DNA from: Phoenix dactylifera | Lineage: Eukaryota; Streptophyta; Magnoliopsida; Arecales; Arecaceae | Length of the DNA stretch: 64,000 nucleotides | Reading direction: 5' to 3' | Assembly: GCF_009389715.1 (NCBI RefSeq) | Contig: NW_024067677.1 | Coordinates: 868,001-932,000, forward strand | In this document: one piece after another, positions 1 through 12,500 of the stretch | How positions within the stretch are numbered: the first letter of the stretch is position 1 | Layout of the letters: each line of letters opens with the position of its first letter | Translations under genes and position numbers: made by a program | Notes under the pieces: generated by a model | The model's database searches: none | The model's input: only the letters and a program-made list of their open reading frames with translations | What the model was told of the DNA's origin: nothing

Positions 1-101
1 GCCTCGATTCCTCCCCAATTTCCTCTCCGCCTCCTTCATCGCTCGCATCCCTCAGATCCCACAGATGCCCTCTCGTTGCCATTGAAGCGAGACGGCGTGG
101 C

Positions 102-1058
102 TTACTTGGAAGAGATGGGGTGAAGGGTACGGGCGATGCCGTTAATGGCGCCATAGCTGCGGGAAGTGAAGCCCAGGCAGCCGAGCAGGCCCTGGCGGTA
201 AGGCAAGAAAGAGATCGAGTGCCAGAACTTCTCTTTGGTGTTTCCTCTCTCTCTTCCCTCGCTCTTGCTTCTATAGAGGAGATCTTTGAGGAAGACCCAC
301 TTCTTGGAGGTTCTTCCAGAGGAGGAGGAGGACGTGGAGGAGGACCGGAAGGACGAAGCCGAGACGGATAGAGTGGCCGCCTCCGCCTCGATCTGCTTCG
401 GATCTGAAACCGGCTCTACATCTTTCGCTCTATCTTCTCGTTCTTCGACCTCCATTTGCCAATGGAGTGGCGCGTTCCGAAGTGGGGAATGGGATCTGGC
501 CCTCCGGCGAATCGATCGGCTCCGGAGCTTCAGATCCCGCCCCCTCGCGGCCATTTCCGGCGGGTGACGCTCGGATTCATCGTCGTCGTCTTCTTCTTCG
601 TTGAGATCGAGGAGGGGGGCGAGGACCTGGGGCCGCTGGAGGTGGGAGCAGAGCTTCATGGGGCGGATCTGGCCGTTAAGGAAGAGCTCGTCGGCGGAGG
701 TCATGGATCCGGTGGCGAAGGCGGCGGCAGGGAGGAATCGGGCGGAGAATTCGAACTCGAAGGAGCCGGCGACGGAGGCGTCGGGGGAGTCGGAAGGGAA
801 GCGGCCTCCGCTGCCGCCGGCGGAGGAGAGGATGAAGTGCATGGGGCTGGTGGGGGCGCTAAAGAAGTAACCACCGGCGACGCCGCCGCGGCCGGGGCTG
901 GAGGGGGCGCTGACGTAGGGAGTGGAGCAGGAGCTGTCGACATCGTCCGAGGGGAAGCGCAGGGGGGAGAGGGGAGGGTCGAGATGGTGTTCGCCATGGT
1001 TGGGTTCTGCGAGCTCGGAGCTCGGAGGGTCGCCATTGCGAAGGTTTTGGAGCTCCAT
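102..1058 (-). CDS. DUF1645 family protein (calmodulin-binding-like), intact single exon
   Basis: The reading frame is uninterrupted for 318 residues and begins at the first ATG after a pyrimidine/purine microsatellite leader. Visible landmarks are an S/P-rich N-terminus with SCSTPYVSAPSSPGRG, a second block FSAPTSPMHF, an acidic patch EEEDDDDESE after LLDLN, a basic stretch RSRSIRRRARSHSPLR, a Ser-rich run, then KKWVFLKDLLYRSKSEGR. This order (STPYVSAPSSP, FSAPTSPMHF, polyacidic, KWVFLKDLLYRSKSEG) is the signature of the plant DUF1645 family; members are small, disordered, probably nuclear or stress-associated proteins without an assigned enzymatic role. Length is normal for the family. Family assignment is from recognised motifs, not from a search; molecular function is unknown. 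Confidence 0.9.
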   Translation of the reverse strand: MELQNLRNGDPPSSELAEPNHGEHHLDPPLSPLRFPSDDVDSSCSTPYVSAPSSPGRGGVAGGYFFSAPTSPMHFILSSAGGSGGRFPSDSPDASVAGSFEFEFSARFLPAAAFATGSMTSADELFLNGQIRPMKLCSHLQRPQVLAPLLDLNEEEDDDDESERHPPEMAARGRDLKLRSRSIRRRARSHSPLRNAPLHWQMEVEEREDRAKDVEPVSDPKQIEAEAATLSVSASSFRSSSTSSSSSGRTSKKWVFLKDLLYRSKSEGRERGNTKEKFWHSISFLPYRQGLLGCLGFTSRSYGAINGIARTLHPISSK

Positions 1059-1090
1059 TCTCTCTCTTTCTCTCTCTCTCTTTCTCTCTG
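1059..1090. repeat. CT/GA microsatellite in the DUF1645 5' leader
   Basis: An imperfect (CT)n tract lies directly against the start codon, so it reads as a GA-rich 5' untranslated leader on the minus strand. Such leaders are common in plant genes; length polymorphism is likely. Confidence 0.85.
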
Positions 1091-1179
1091 TGGACTATAG
1101 CTTCTCGAAGAAGATATTATAGACGGAAAGGACGAAGGGGGAGGTGGGGCTCGTTGGACACGCAATAAATTTTGGGTCG

Positions 1180-1363
1180 TTGGCTTCCGACGACGCTTTT
1201 TAGCGTCGTCTTAGGCCTGCGATTACACCAACAAGTATTAGCGTCGTTTTTTGCCGACGCTTTTTACAAGCGTCGCCACATTTAGATGTTAGACCGAAAA
1301 TTGCCGACGCTTGTAAAAAGCGTCGGCAAAAAGGCGTCGGTAAAACCGACTTTCCCTGTAGTG
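1180..1363 (-). mobile_element. Terminus of a CACTA (En/Spm) DNA transposon
   Basis: Read on the minus strand the sequence starts CACTACAGGGAAAGTCGG at 1363 and continues into repeated subterminal GCGTCGG/CGACGC motifs, several in inverted pairs (for example GCCGACGCTT at 1257 and its complement near 1318). CACTACA plus clustered short subterminal repeats is the standard end of plant CACTA elements. No matching second end or transposase is visible, so this is a truncated or very short copy. Confidence 0.7.
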
Positions 1364-1634
1364 GTAGAGGGTGATTCTCCTCCGTATGTGGCCTGCAAAA
1401 AGTTCGCTTGCTGAAGAGTTTCCGACGAGGGACCCTCCAATGGCTAAGTTGAAATCGAAAGGTAACAATATGGAAGAAAAAGAATTTTAATAGAGTGTAG
1501 GCTTTATGAGTAATATTGCATGCATACTCGAGGTCTTCCGAGCTGCCCCTTTATATAGAGGAGCTCATTTTGACGTTAGCTTGACGTGGCATGCAATGAT
1601 GGTCAGGTAATGGTCGATGAGTCAACTGACTTTT

Positions 1635-1925
1635 TTAGGTCGAAAATGGCCCGAGTAGGAGAACCGGCCGCCGCATCGAAGGCTCAACAAGTCAATCAAC
1701 TTCTTCAGGTCGAAAATGGCCCGAGCAAGAGAACCGTCCGCTGCACCGAACGCTTGACCTCTTCAGATCGAGAATAGACCAAGCAGGAGAACCTGCCACT
1801 GCGCCGAAGGTTCAATGAGTCAACCGACTTCTTCCGATCGGGAATGGCACGAGTAGGAAAACAGGTCGCCGCGCCAAAAGCTTGGCATGCCAACCGACCC
1901 CTCTAGGTCGAAAATGGCCCAAGCG
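1635..1925. repeat. Tandem array, about 5 diverged copies of a ~67-bp unit
   Basis: Copies begin with variants of AGGTCGAAAATGGCCCGAG at about 1638, 1706, 1765, 1837 and 1904. Units are diverged, so the array is old. Confidence 0.8.
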
Positions 1926-1957
1926 AAACATCGAACTTACTTGAATTTTCTCTAGTT

Positions 1958-2235
1958 GGCAACCCCAGAGATGCTTCTAGGAGCATACTCTGGAGATGAA
2001 TGGATGCGCCAACCCTCGAAGACCGAGCCCACTTGAATTTCCTTTGGTATGCAACCCTAGAGATGCCTCTGGGAGAATACTTCGGAGATGAATGAAGGTG
2101 TCGACCTCCTGAAGACCGGGCCTACTCAAATTTTCTCTAGTAACCAACCCCAAAGATGTCTCTCGGAGCATACTCCAGAAATGAACGGAGGTGTCGACCT
2201 CCTCAAAACTCCGAAAAAATCGATCGAGGAGCCCA
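1958..2235. repeat. Tandem array, 3 copies of a ~92-bp unit
   Basis: Copies carry CAACCCCAGAGATG-like starts near 1960, 2051 and 2146, followed by GGAGCATACT-like and GATGAATGGA-like segments. Confidence 0.8.
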
Positions 2236-2270
2236 AGACAGGTCGAAGTCAGAAACCGAGCCAAAAAGGA

Positions 2271-2540
2271 CTACAACAAAAGGTTGAAGCTCGAACAACG
2301 ACCTAAACTTAAGCAAAAGTAAACAAGAAGGATGAAAACTGAAGTCAGGTACTTCAAAAAAATTCTTTATTTTCATTGCCTTTTTGCATATACATTGATC
2401 TTGGCAAAAACCAAGTAAAAAAAGCTACAACAAAAGGTCAAAGCTTGGGGCGACGACCTGGACTCAAACAAAAAGCAAACAGTAAGGACAAAAACTGAAG
2501 CTAGGTACTTGAAAAATTCTTTGTTTTCATTAAGTTGTGA
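2271..2540. repeat. Direct duplication of a ~115-bp segment, offset ~155 bp
   Basis: The segment from CTACAACAAAAGGTTGAAG (2271) to TTCTTTATTTTCATTG (about 2380) recurs from about 2427 to 2532 with roughly 80% identity by eye. Confidence 0.75.
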
Positions 2541-2753
2541 ACCTTTACACTGACAACAAAAAGTACACTGAGCCCGATTTACTTGAGCGAAAAGAAAAAC
2601 AACTTCATCCTTCGTCACCGTCTCCATCATCTCCTTCGTCACCGATGCATTCAAAGCTCCTTGACAAAAGCTTGGTCTTTGATCGAGATGACGACATGAC
2701 TTCCGCCGCCCGAACTAGAATATAGTTCGACCTCAGAAGTGGGGGACAAGTAA

Positions 2754-3366
2754 TGTCGACCATGGACTAGATATTCTCTTTGACCTCGGATGTAAGCCAA
2801 AGAGAACAATCTCAGCCCCAGCCGAGCAACGGACCAACCGAAGTGAGTTACCTCGGCCCCGGCCGAGGAGCTAATTAGCACGAGTCAACAAGGATTGACT
2901 GCCCTAACAATTGACAGCCTTGGTAGCCTGCAATCGGGGCAATACCATGCTCTGCTTCAGATCTATACCGCACGTCGCCTACACAGATTGGTGCCCCCAC
3001 CTCGGTCGTGCGACCGACCATTTTCTGGCCATCATTGCATTCTACGTCGGCCCAAGTAACATCGAAGTTAGCTCCCCTATACAAGAGGAACAACCCGAGA
3101 ACTTAAGGTATGCAATACGCACACAACTTTTGTCATAAAGCCCTCACTCTGCTAAATTTTCTCCCTTCCACACTGTTGCTTCTCGATTCTGACTGAGTTA
3201 TTGAAGGGTCATTCGCCGAAAACTCTCCAACAAGTAGACTTTTTACAGGCCACACAAAAAAGAGATCCACCCCCCACGCCTCATTCCGCCTGCTCAACTT
3301 GTCTCTAGTTGATTCCCTAGGTCATTAGAGCTACGTGCTGACCTCAGTCCAATTTCAGCGGCAACA
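2754..3366 (+). mobile_element. Old Gypsy-type LTR (3' LTR or solo)
   Basis: A purine-rich tract containing AGAAGTGGGGGACAAG precedes TGTCGACC at 2754, and the segment ends CAATTTCAGCGGCAACA at 3366. That end closely resembles the end of the LTRs of the complete element (CAATTTCCAGCAACA), and TG..CA termini are present. No second LTR or target duplication was found. The 5' boundary is the less certain one. Confidence 0.5.
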
Positions 3367-4022
3367 GGCGGCAAGCTGATGACTTCTAAGGTTGAAGCAG
3401 TTGATGAGAGCATGACAGCTTCTCCACCTTCTTTATTTAAAAAGCAAAGATTAACAATGACTAAGACTAACAAGAGGGAGCCAAAAGGGAGATGGGTTTG
3501 AATAGAAACAGCATCAGCATCAGCAACATCAACACGAGTTAGGCATTGATCAGGGTAAGAGAAGGTTATCGTAATATATGGAGAAGTGATGCATCATGCA
3601 TTTATTATATATGCCCCTCACATTGCAGATTTATTAAATGAATCGATTTGGCCAAAGCTAGCTCAGTTTGAATTTTCGGGGTCAAATTTTAACTTTTGTT
3701 TATTTGCAGAAGAGTCTTTTTGACTGTGGTTTCCCTTTTTTTATTCCAAAATAATGATGGGACCACTTATTTCAAAAAACTTAATAAAACAATTGCTTAT
3801 ATGAAACATCAAAAAGAAAAATACCTCCATCTAATTCAATCATCCAACGTCCACATCATAATTCAAAAATTATGATGTGCTAGGAGTGACAGAAAATGCG
3901 GATGGTTTGAGGTAAATCATTTTTTGGTTGCCCTTGTTACGACATGGCCACACACACATCCTTGTTATGGTTCATATTGATAGATTGTTCTTGTTGCAAT
4001 GTTGCAGGAGGTGCTGATGATG
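3367..4022. other. Spacer without gene
   Basis: AT-rich, no convincing exon. The last ~90 bp (from about 3930) match 41055-41148 and form the left end of the duplicated block A. Confidence 0.6.
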
Positions 4023-4027
4023 CAACG

Positions 4028-4854
4028 TGTTGTGGTTCAAATCTGGCCCGAGGGTGACCACGCCGGTGGAGCCGAAGGAGCCGCCGGTGCTGGAAAGGGG
4101 AAGACGGAAGCTACCTCCTGCGCGATGGCCGTGGACCTGCATAAAGCCTCATCGGTGTTTCCGGTGAGGGCCCTCCGACGATCAAATTAGAGTGGGTAAA
4201 TTTGGTCCAACCAAAGATCCCTTAGAAATTACCTGATCGAACTATTTATAGTCTCGGTGGAGTGGCTTAGGTGGCGAAAGTACTGTCAACCCTCATCATG
4301 AAGGAGCGTGGCTCTGAGCCGGATGGCGCGCAGCTCAGACTGGCTGGTGACGTGCGGTACGGCCCGTTCTTGAGAACGGTAGGATGTTGACAATCACGGC
4401 AGGGTATGACCGGAGTAGTCAAGGTATCACTGCTGTTGGTCGGTTATGGAGACATGACATGGTAGTGTGGTGGAATACAGCCACATAGGTGGGTGTAAGC
4501 CCGCACATGGGTGTGGTCATTGGCGAGGCCGAGCTCGTTAAGCAGTCGTGTCATGCATTTGACGAGGTCGGCTTGACGGATGCTGGAAGTAGCTTAGCCT
4601 CCCGGATCCCGAGATGTGCTCGGTGAAGCGCCCCGAGCTCGAGAGTCTGAGCGTATCACTGGGGTCAACGCCCCGAGCCCAGTCGGGACGGATCGGCGAT
4701 TGTCTGAAGGTACCCTGAGCTTTCGGTAGAATTCCGAGGACGAGCTGGCCCTGAACCGAAGTAAAGATTCGACCATCTATCGTTGGTGTTTACTGAGCCA
4801 AAACTGGGCGGCCTTTTAATTATAGGCTGGACGATCCATTTTTTCCTCTATCAT
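4028..4854. mobile_element. Solo LTR with 5-bp target-site duplication
   Basis: The 827-bp insert begins TGTTGTGG and ends CTCTATCA (TG..CA) and is flanked by CAACG at 4023-4027 and TAACG at 4855-4859 (4 of 5 bases match). The homologous locus at 41150 has the same flanks joined without the insert, which gives a direct empty-site comparison. It carries a TATA-like ATTTATAG near 4244. No internal domains are present, so it is a solo LTR left by LTR-LTR recombination. Lineage not determinable. Confidence 0.8.
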
Positions 4855-4859
4855 AACGT

Positions 4860-6540
4860 ATGCATCATTGAAAGTTACCAATAAGAACTAATGAACTGAA
4901 GCAATGAAATGAAGAAAATCTGTATGCACCACCATCTATAGGGAAGCAACGTCCAATGCCTTTATATCCATCTTCAAAGGCTTGATTACGGAAAAGAAGA
5001 AGATTAAGTGAATGCATCCCCAATTTCTGCACTTAGCTTGCCCAATGGGTTAAATCCTACAATTACAATGCTTCGACTTGGAGCTCTGCCTCGCCTTTTA
5101 CCATCCCTAATTTCCAGTTTCTTTTTTGTACTATATCAATTTGTTATTTTGCATCCAATTGCTTTATAAATAGATTGAAACGAACACATATTTTCGAGAA
5201 GATTGCAAGAAATTACTGCAAAGCATGATACAAGAGATAATTAAGAATGGATCTACACATAAATGGATCAATCAAAAATTTAAAATTTGACACAAAAAAA
5301 AAACATTAATTTTCTACAGCATAATACTGAGGAGCTAGTTCTGGTAACCACAGGGGATCTACTCTTGTTGAGTTACGAACATAGTTTTGATTTGTTCGAA
5401 CCAACTCATTGAAGATGATACACTCTGACTTTGTCCGGAACAGAACTGAAGAAGGATGTATCTGTACAGTTTGACTGCTCCACATAGCCCTGTCAAAGAA
5501 TAACAAGATTAGAAATAATTTGGTGCGTAAGAGGTCATGTTCTTTGCTCTAGAAACAAAAGGGTTGATATGACACAATGCAGAAGATTTAGCATCATATC
5601 TTTTGTCATAAAAATAATTAGTAGCAAATTTATTTAACAACAGAAATTCCGAGTCTGAAGCTACTTGAATTAGTAGACAACAGGCATAAATTACAACTCA
5701 TTGAATGATTGATCTTCCTAGGACAGCTAGATTGATTGAATAATGGTAGTTCGGAGGACAAGAAGAATAGCATTTATAACAAAGGAACTTGATATCTAAA
5801 ATAATCAAGTAGCTAATTATTTTTTTCCTGATTAATTTTTTGAGAAAATGTAGATAGATAGATGTTGCCTTCTTGAAGGTACCAATGGGCAAGAATTATA
5901 ATTCACCAAATGATACTTGGGCAGGCCTGGATTCATTCAAGATTTCTTAATGTCGCAATTCTTCCCTAGGTGCCCCTTGCCCTCGGTTCTTGGTCATGAA
6001 ACCGTCAAAAATATCAGAAAAAAGAAAAGACCACATTGTCCTGGTGTCGCATCCTTTTTTTTTTCTTTTGGAATCAATTGCAGTGTAGCTAAAGTACAGT
6101 ATGATTCTAAACCTGTATGATCCATCTGGTTGCTTCAGTGCTGCATTGAGGAAGAATGAGGCTGTAAGGCATCTGCGGAACTGAAGCATGTCATCTCCAC
6201 ATGATGATAGAGATAGACCCATTTGCTGGATATGCCCTTGAATTTGACTGCAAGAATGAAAATTGGTAAATTATGAGAAGGTACATTAGTCCAAATGCTA
6301 CAATTTTTTTTCCTACCAGGAGTAGAAAATTCTCAAAAATATCGCTTTCACAAACTTCTTGTGATGATATCAAAATGTATGATCACTTGCATAAAAATGC
6401 AAATTATTTTAAGAAATACAACAGTTTGCACATCTGAACAATTAAACAGTATACATATATTGGCTATCGGAATGAAATTGCAACTTCATAATCTAAGAGG
6501 CTATCATTTCAAATTGTAAAGAGGTTGCACATCAGCTTTG
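4860..6540. other. Duplicated block A (copy 1), containing the last two DEAH10 exons
   Basis: From about 4860 to 6540 the sequence aligns collinearly, at high identity by eye, with 41155-42768. It covers the downstream flank, the terminal exon, the intron and the penultimate exon of the helicase gene. Confidence 0.85.
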
Positions 6541-9500
6541 TTATGTATCAAAAATAAGAACTCAAAATATTAATATGTGAATGAGGTAAGTACAGCTAAC
6601 CTGTGAACATCTTGTGCATGTCTTAGAGACCGGTAATTGATGAAGTTCTCCCTGCACCATTTCCTTAGAGCTTTTTCAAATTTTTTTTCTTTACTATTTG
6701 CTGTTCTGCTCTTCTCTAAGCATTCTGCAGAAGCCCGATATACATTCACCAGGGATATATGGTCCCCTTCGGGGCTTGAAAATTTCTTCCTTGCAGCTTT
6801 TGCCTAAACAGAAAACCAAGACAATGGGCGATACTCAGCATGGTTACCTCAGAGAAGATTGCATGAAATAGCAGTAATTAACCAGTTATTTAGTCTCTTT
6901 CCTTCAGTTATCTAACACGATTTGCACTTACCATGTGGAAAGAGAAGTGAAGAGAATAATAATTTATCTGCAGTTTATCAGATATAAGGGTTTTAATATA
7001 AAATATAATTTGATCTTTTAATATTAAAATTGAGCATCTTACATTTGCATTAAAGTTTATGAGGATGTATCTGGGTGCCATCAAATATGAAACATTACAA
7101 ACTATCATCTGTGAGGGTCTGTTATGCAAAAAAGGGTGAGACATGATGTGGTATATGGATACGAGGGGAATATTGTTTTCTATAACAGAATAGATAATGC
7201 AATGAAAGTTTATTAGGATGGAGAAGAAAATTGTTGGCATAAACATTTTCAATGTACAATACTAGTTTACATGTTTTATCAGATTTTCTCTATGCTAGAT
7301 TTACTTACTGCCAGAGTAGCGCGATACTTCCATAGTTGACATAATATGGATTTTCATTTTTTACAAACATAGGACAATTGAATTACGGACCTATGTAGTC
7401 ACAGAGAACGGAATAAATAGATATAATCACCTTCACGAACAGGTGCAGTCCAAAAGTAATGGCTAGAAGTATTATGCCTTGGTAATGGCTCCTGTGCTAG
7501 TACTTTACCAGTAGGGTACAGCATCGTAACCGCATATGGTAAAGCTACCAAGTTGGCACCCATATCAAGTTGGCATCCATATCAACTCGGTACCCATATC
7601 ATGTATGGACACAATACTGTATCGAGCTCCTATATTATATTGGTTCCCTACCAGAACAGGAGGGTGCATCCACTATGCGGAGCTACAGTTCGGTACATAA
7701 AGCCATATATTATGTGCATGGTGTGAACAAGCTTTCATGAAACAGTAAGCTGATAACTGTAACCAAGCTAAACACGTAGGCTTGGAAAAGTTATAGGTTG
7801 GTCAGTTAGCATTTGGGGATAAAAAATACATGCAGCAATATAATTGGGTTTTTTCTCTTGTTGAGCCAGGGTGACTTTTGGTTTGTCCATGACATACTCC
7901 AGTTGTTAGTATAAAATGCCAAAGTTAATGCATAACAAACCACCAAGCCTAATTGACCACTAGGCACACCCCTTTTCCATATAAATTGTCTGCATAAAAT
8001 CTTGAAATGAAAGATATTTAATAACTAAGAAATTTGAATTCGTATACACCCCCTGAATTATACATATTTTATTTTATATAATTTAAGTTATGATTTCTTA
8101 CAAGGTTTTATAAAATCAAGACCAGGATCTATTGTACCATCCATATGTAACATTTTGTGTTTTATGTAACTAAAAAAGGAAAATGGAGAAAAGCAGAACT
8201 TTTATACAAGAAGAAATTTTAACATCCTGTTTTATATAAAAATTCAGAAAAATGCATGATGTTATACACTATATCAAGCAAATCTTTTGATAAATTGCAA
8301 AATGCAAGAAATGCCAAATGCATACCTCTTCCATCTTCTCGCGAGGAAAATAAAAAATAGATTCCACTGAAAGCATCGCAACCACTATCAGCATTTCTTC
8401 CATGCACTTGAATTGACTAGCCAAGATCAGCGCCTTCGAATACATAGGGTCCAATGGTAGCCGAGCCATCTGATGACCAATTGGATCTGATAGTCTATAA
8501 TCATCAGTTAAAGCCCCTAGGAGGAGTAATTGCTCCAAAGATTTCACAATAGCCATCCTGTCAACAGTCATGAAAGTCATGTATATATTTTTGTTGAGGG
8601 AAAATGAAAGTCATTACTAAAATAAATAAAAGGCCAATTTCAGTAAATCAGACAATGAAATCTTGATAGTTAAAACACGATGCTAATAATTTTGAAGAAA
8701 GAAGTACATATAAAATTATCTACACATTAAATGATTTCCAGTGTAACGGAGAAATGAAACTGTTAAGGGAAAAACCGCTATGGCTAGGCGACCAGGAGCC
8801 GGCCGAGCGCATTCCTCCGACCAGGAGCCGGCCGAGCGCATTCCTCCGACCAGGAGCCGGCCGAGCGGACCCCTGGGCGGGGCCCGACCCAGCAACACTT
8901 GGCCAACCCAAGGATGCCCGAACCATATCCTAAGGCCACATCCTCCCACAGCTTAGTTGGGAGATTACGTGTTGACTTCTCCAACAACCGATGTATACGA
9001 GTCGTGCAGACTTCCAGGTTACTCAACAATTAAAACGCATAGCATTCACAGGCCCTCAGCTTACTCAACAATTAAGGCGTATGGCTTCCATCGCCTACGG
9101 ACGTCCAGCCTTTCACGGCAAACTCACGCGCCCATAAATGACGGCATGACTCCATGATTGACTTAGGCTCCGGCCTAACCTCCTGCGATGATGACATTGA
9201 CTTACATGATCGAGCATTAAAAGACTGATCGTACGGCAAACTCTATCACATCACAGGTGGACTGGCTCCCTCCTATAAGAGAAGCACTTCTCCACTGAAG
9301 GAGGGGCCCCCCGCTCTCTCTCTCTCTCTCTCACTCACTCTGGCTCTCCCTCGCTCATTCCATTTTTCTCCACATATTCCCCCTGTGCTGACTTAGGCAT
9401 CGGAGGGCCGGTGCCGGAGAGCCCGGCCACCGGCTTCTTGCAGGTCTCCAGGAAGACGCCGCCCGCCGGCGAACTGCCACTCCCCACTCAGGCGGCGGAG

Positions 9501-12500
9501 CCTCCCCCTTCCGGCCGACGGTCGCCCCCGGGTCCAATTTCCAGCAACAGTTGGCGCTAGAGGAAGGGCCCGAGTTGCGACCATGAAACTGAGAAGCAAG
9601 GGAGCTTCCAATGCCTCCCGACGTCCTCCACCTAGCCCCGGACATTCTGTCCAGAACTCGCCACCTCCGGCTGATCCAACTCCCCAAGTTCGGCCGGAGC
9701 AGTTTGACGCCCTGGTACAGCAGGTTCAGGCTTTGGCCGCTGTTGTCCAAGGCCTGCAGCCTAGGGGCGTCCCGACGATGCCGCCCCCTCCAGCCCCAGT
9801 TCAACCGGCGCCCTCTGCGAGTGAACCACCCCTCCCCGGCCAAGATCACCATGTTCCCGTCTCCCCCTGGGGAGAACACCCGGTAAGGGGCCCTGGAGAC
9901 TGGCCACTACCGTCGGAAGCCGAGTCGGTCCCAGGACGACTTGCGCCAGGGCGCACCGTCGCGGCGATCCCGCCGAGCGATGAGCTTGACAAGAAGGTCG
10001 AGAACCTGGAGCGTCAGATTGAGGCGCTCCGTGGCAGGAAGATGGGACGCGATGGTGACTTCGAGTTCAGCACGCGGTCACCCTTCTCCCAGCAAATCGA
10101 GGACGAGCCGGTCCCGCCGAAGTTCAAGATGCCCCAGGTGGAGCCCTACAGTGGCAGGACCGACCCTCTTGACCACCTGGAAAGCTATCGGGCCTTGATG
10201 GCCCTGCAGGGAGCCACGGGGGCCCTGCTCTGTAAAGCCTTCCCAGCAACACTCCGAGGAGCAGCCCGGCTCTGGTTCACTGGGCTAAAGCCTAGCACCG
10301 TCTCCTCCTTCGAACAGCTCGGCAGGCAGTTCGCCAGCACTTTCGCCGCTAGCCGACCCCAACGGCAGACCTCCGACTCCCTCCTTGACATAAAGCAAAA
10401 GGAGGGAGAGTCTCTCAGGGACTACCTGGACCGTTTCACTGCTGCAACGTGGGAGGTCCGGGAGCTCGACCAGTCGATCGCCATGTCGGCATTAAAGACC
10501 GGGGCCCGGTCTTACAGATTTCTCTTCTCCATCGAGAAGAATTTCTCCGCTGATTTCACGGAGATGTTGATTCGGGCGCGAAAGTACGCGAAGGCTGAAG
10601 AAGCCGTCGCTTCTAGGCGGAGCGGGGCCGAGCAGACCTCTAAGAAAAGGCGTCGCGAGGACCGCGGTCGCCCCAGAAGCCCGTCCCCGCACCAAGCCGA
10701 GCGCCCCCCTCGCCTAAAGCACTTACCCCGGCTGCAAGGACCGCCTCGGCAGAGATCCCCTCCTCGCCCGAGGCCACCACAACGGCCCCACACACCCAAC
10801 GGGAGGTACGAAAATTACACTCCCCTTACCGCTCCCCGGACCGAGATCCTCGTGGAGATCGAGGGCCGCGACTACTTCCGACCCCCGCCCCCGAGGCGGG
10901 ATCCCGGGGCCTGGTGCAACCCCCGTAAGTATTGCCGCTTCCACCGGGACCACGGCCACGACACGGAGGAATGCTTCCAGCTCCGGGACGAGATCGAAGC
11001 ACTCATTCGCCGAGGAGTGCTCGACCGGTTCGTGCAGAACCGGCCCGCAGGAAGGCCCGTGGAGAATCCCCCACAGCCCGAAGATTCAAATGCCAACAGG
11101 CCCATCGCCGGCACCATCAACACCATCCGAGGCGAGGCCTCGGCTGGAGGAGCTCCAGAAGGAACTGCCCCCAAGCGCTTACGCGCCTCGGAGGCCATCT
11201 CATTTTCAGATGAGGACCTGAAGGGAGTTGAAGCTCCCCATGACGATGCTGTGGTCGTCTCCATGGTTGTGAACAAATTTAATGTAAAACGTGTTTTGAT
11301 TGATAATGGAAGTTCGGCGAACGTTTTGTATTTCGATGCCTATTCCAAAATGGGAAGGACGGGAAATCAACTGCGGAGGATGAACGCCCCGCTGGTCGGC
11401 TTCACTGGGGACTCAGTCCCAGTAGAGGGCGAGGTCGACCTCCTGGTCACGGTCGGACTCGCCCCCCGAGAGAGCACCGTGAAGATGAATTTTCTCGTGG
11501 TGCGCCTGCCCTCGGCTTATAATGCCATCCTTGGGCGACCAGGACTCAACGCTCTCCAAGCCATAGTCTCAACCCGCCACTTGCTCATGCGGTTTCCCAC
11601 CAGCCATGGAGTCGGCGAAGTCCGCGGAGACCAGATGGTAGCCAGACGGTGCTACGTGGCGACCCATGAGGCGAGGCGGCCGGCCGAGGCGTCGACCACA
11701 GCGAAAGATGAACCCCCGGCCGAAACCTTAGAGGCGCGGGTCGGCCTGCAGAAGAATCGAGTGGAGCCTGGTGAGTTGCTCATTCATGTTCCCCTCCAAA
11801 AAAATTCTTCCGAGCTAACCGTGCAGGTCGGCTCCGGCCTTGACGCTCGCGAGAGGGATCGCCTCATCAACTTCCTGCGGGACAACGCGGACGTCTTCGC
11901 TTGGTCGCCAGCAGACATGCCGGGGATAGATCCAGAGGTCGCGGTCCACCGACTCCAGGTGAAGCCTTGTAAGCCTGTGCGACAGAAGAAGCGTAACACC
12001 GCCCCAGAGCGGCAGCGGGCGGTAGCTGAGGAAGTTGATAAGCTCCTCAAGGCTGGCTTCATTCAGGAAATATCCTATCCGGAGTGACTCGCCAACGTGG
12101 TCCTTGTCAAAAAGGCTAGCGGGAAATGGCGCATGTGCGTGGACTACACCGACCTGAACAAGGCCTGCCCAAAGGACAGCTTCCCGCTCCCTAGCATCGA
12201 CCGGCTCGTGGACTCCACCTCGGGGCACGAGCTGCTGACATTTATGGACGCCTTTTCCGGGTACAATCAAATCCGGATGGCACCAGAGGATGAGGAGAAG
12301 ACTGCCTTCATCACTGATGGGGGCACTTACTGTTACAAGGTGATGCCCTTCGGCTTAAAAAATGCTGGAGCGACTTATCAAAGGCTGGTCAGTCGGATCT
12401 TCAAAGATCAGATAGGCCGAAACATGGAGGTTTATGTGGATGATATGCTAGTAAAAAGCAAAGTGGCGCAAGACCATGTGACCGACCTCAGCGAAATATT

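Larger units (their letters stand above)
1364..2753. mobile_element. Degenerate internal remnant of a Gypsy-type retroelement
   Basis: No coding domain survives. The stretch is dominated by three tandem-repeat arrays listed separately and ends in a purine-rich tract (near 2735-2750) directly before an LTR-like start at 2754. A minus-strand TATA-like CTATATAAAG lies at about 1549-1558. This layout (tandem repeats, antisense promoter, polypurine tract, LTR) parallels the 3' part of the complete element at 8761-20776, which is why I read it as the 3' half of an older relative. Inference, moderate confidence. Confidence 0.4.

Noticed and set aside
456..1100. Plus-strand open frame of 214 codons
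   Set aside because: It is the shadow of the DUF1645 gene, low-complexity Gly/Glu-rich, and has no motif.
7440..7720. Possible fifth GGTACC-type element in a DEAH10 intron
   Set aside because: It contains GGTACCCATAT-like repeats but has no GGTCNGC ends and no 9-bp flanking duplication.
8716..9157. Open frames in the LTRs (also near 19750-20400)
   Set aside because: They occur identically in both LTRs and translate the 29-bp GC-rich repeat; no family features.
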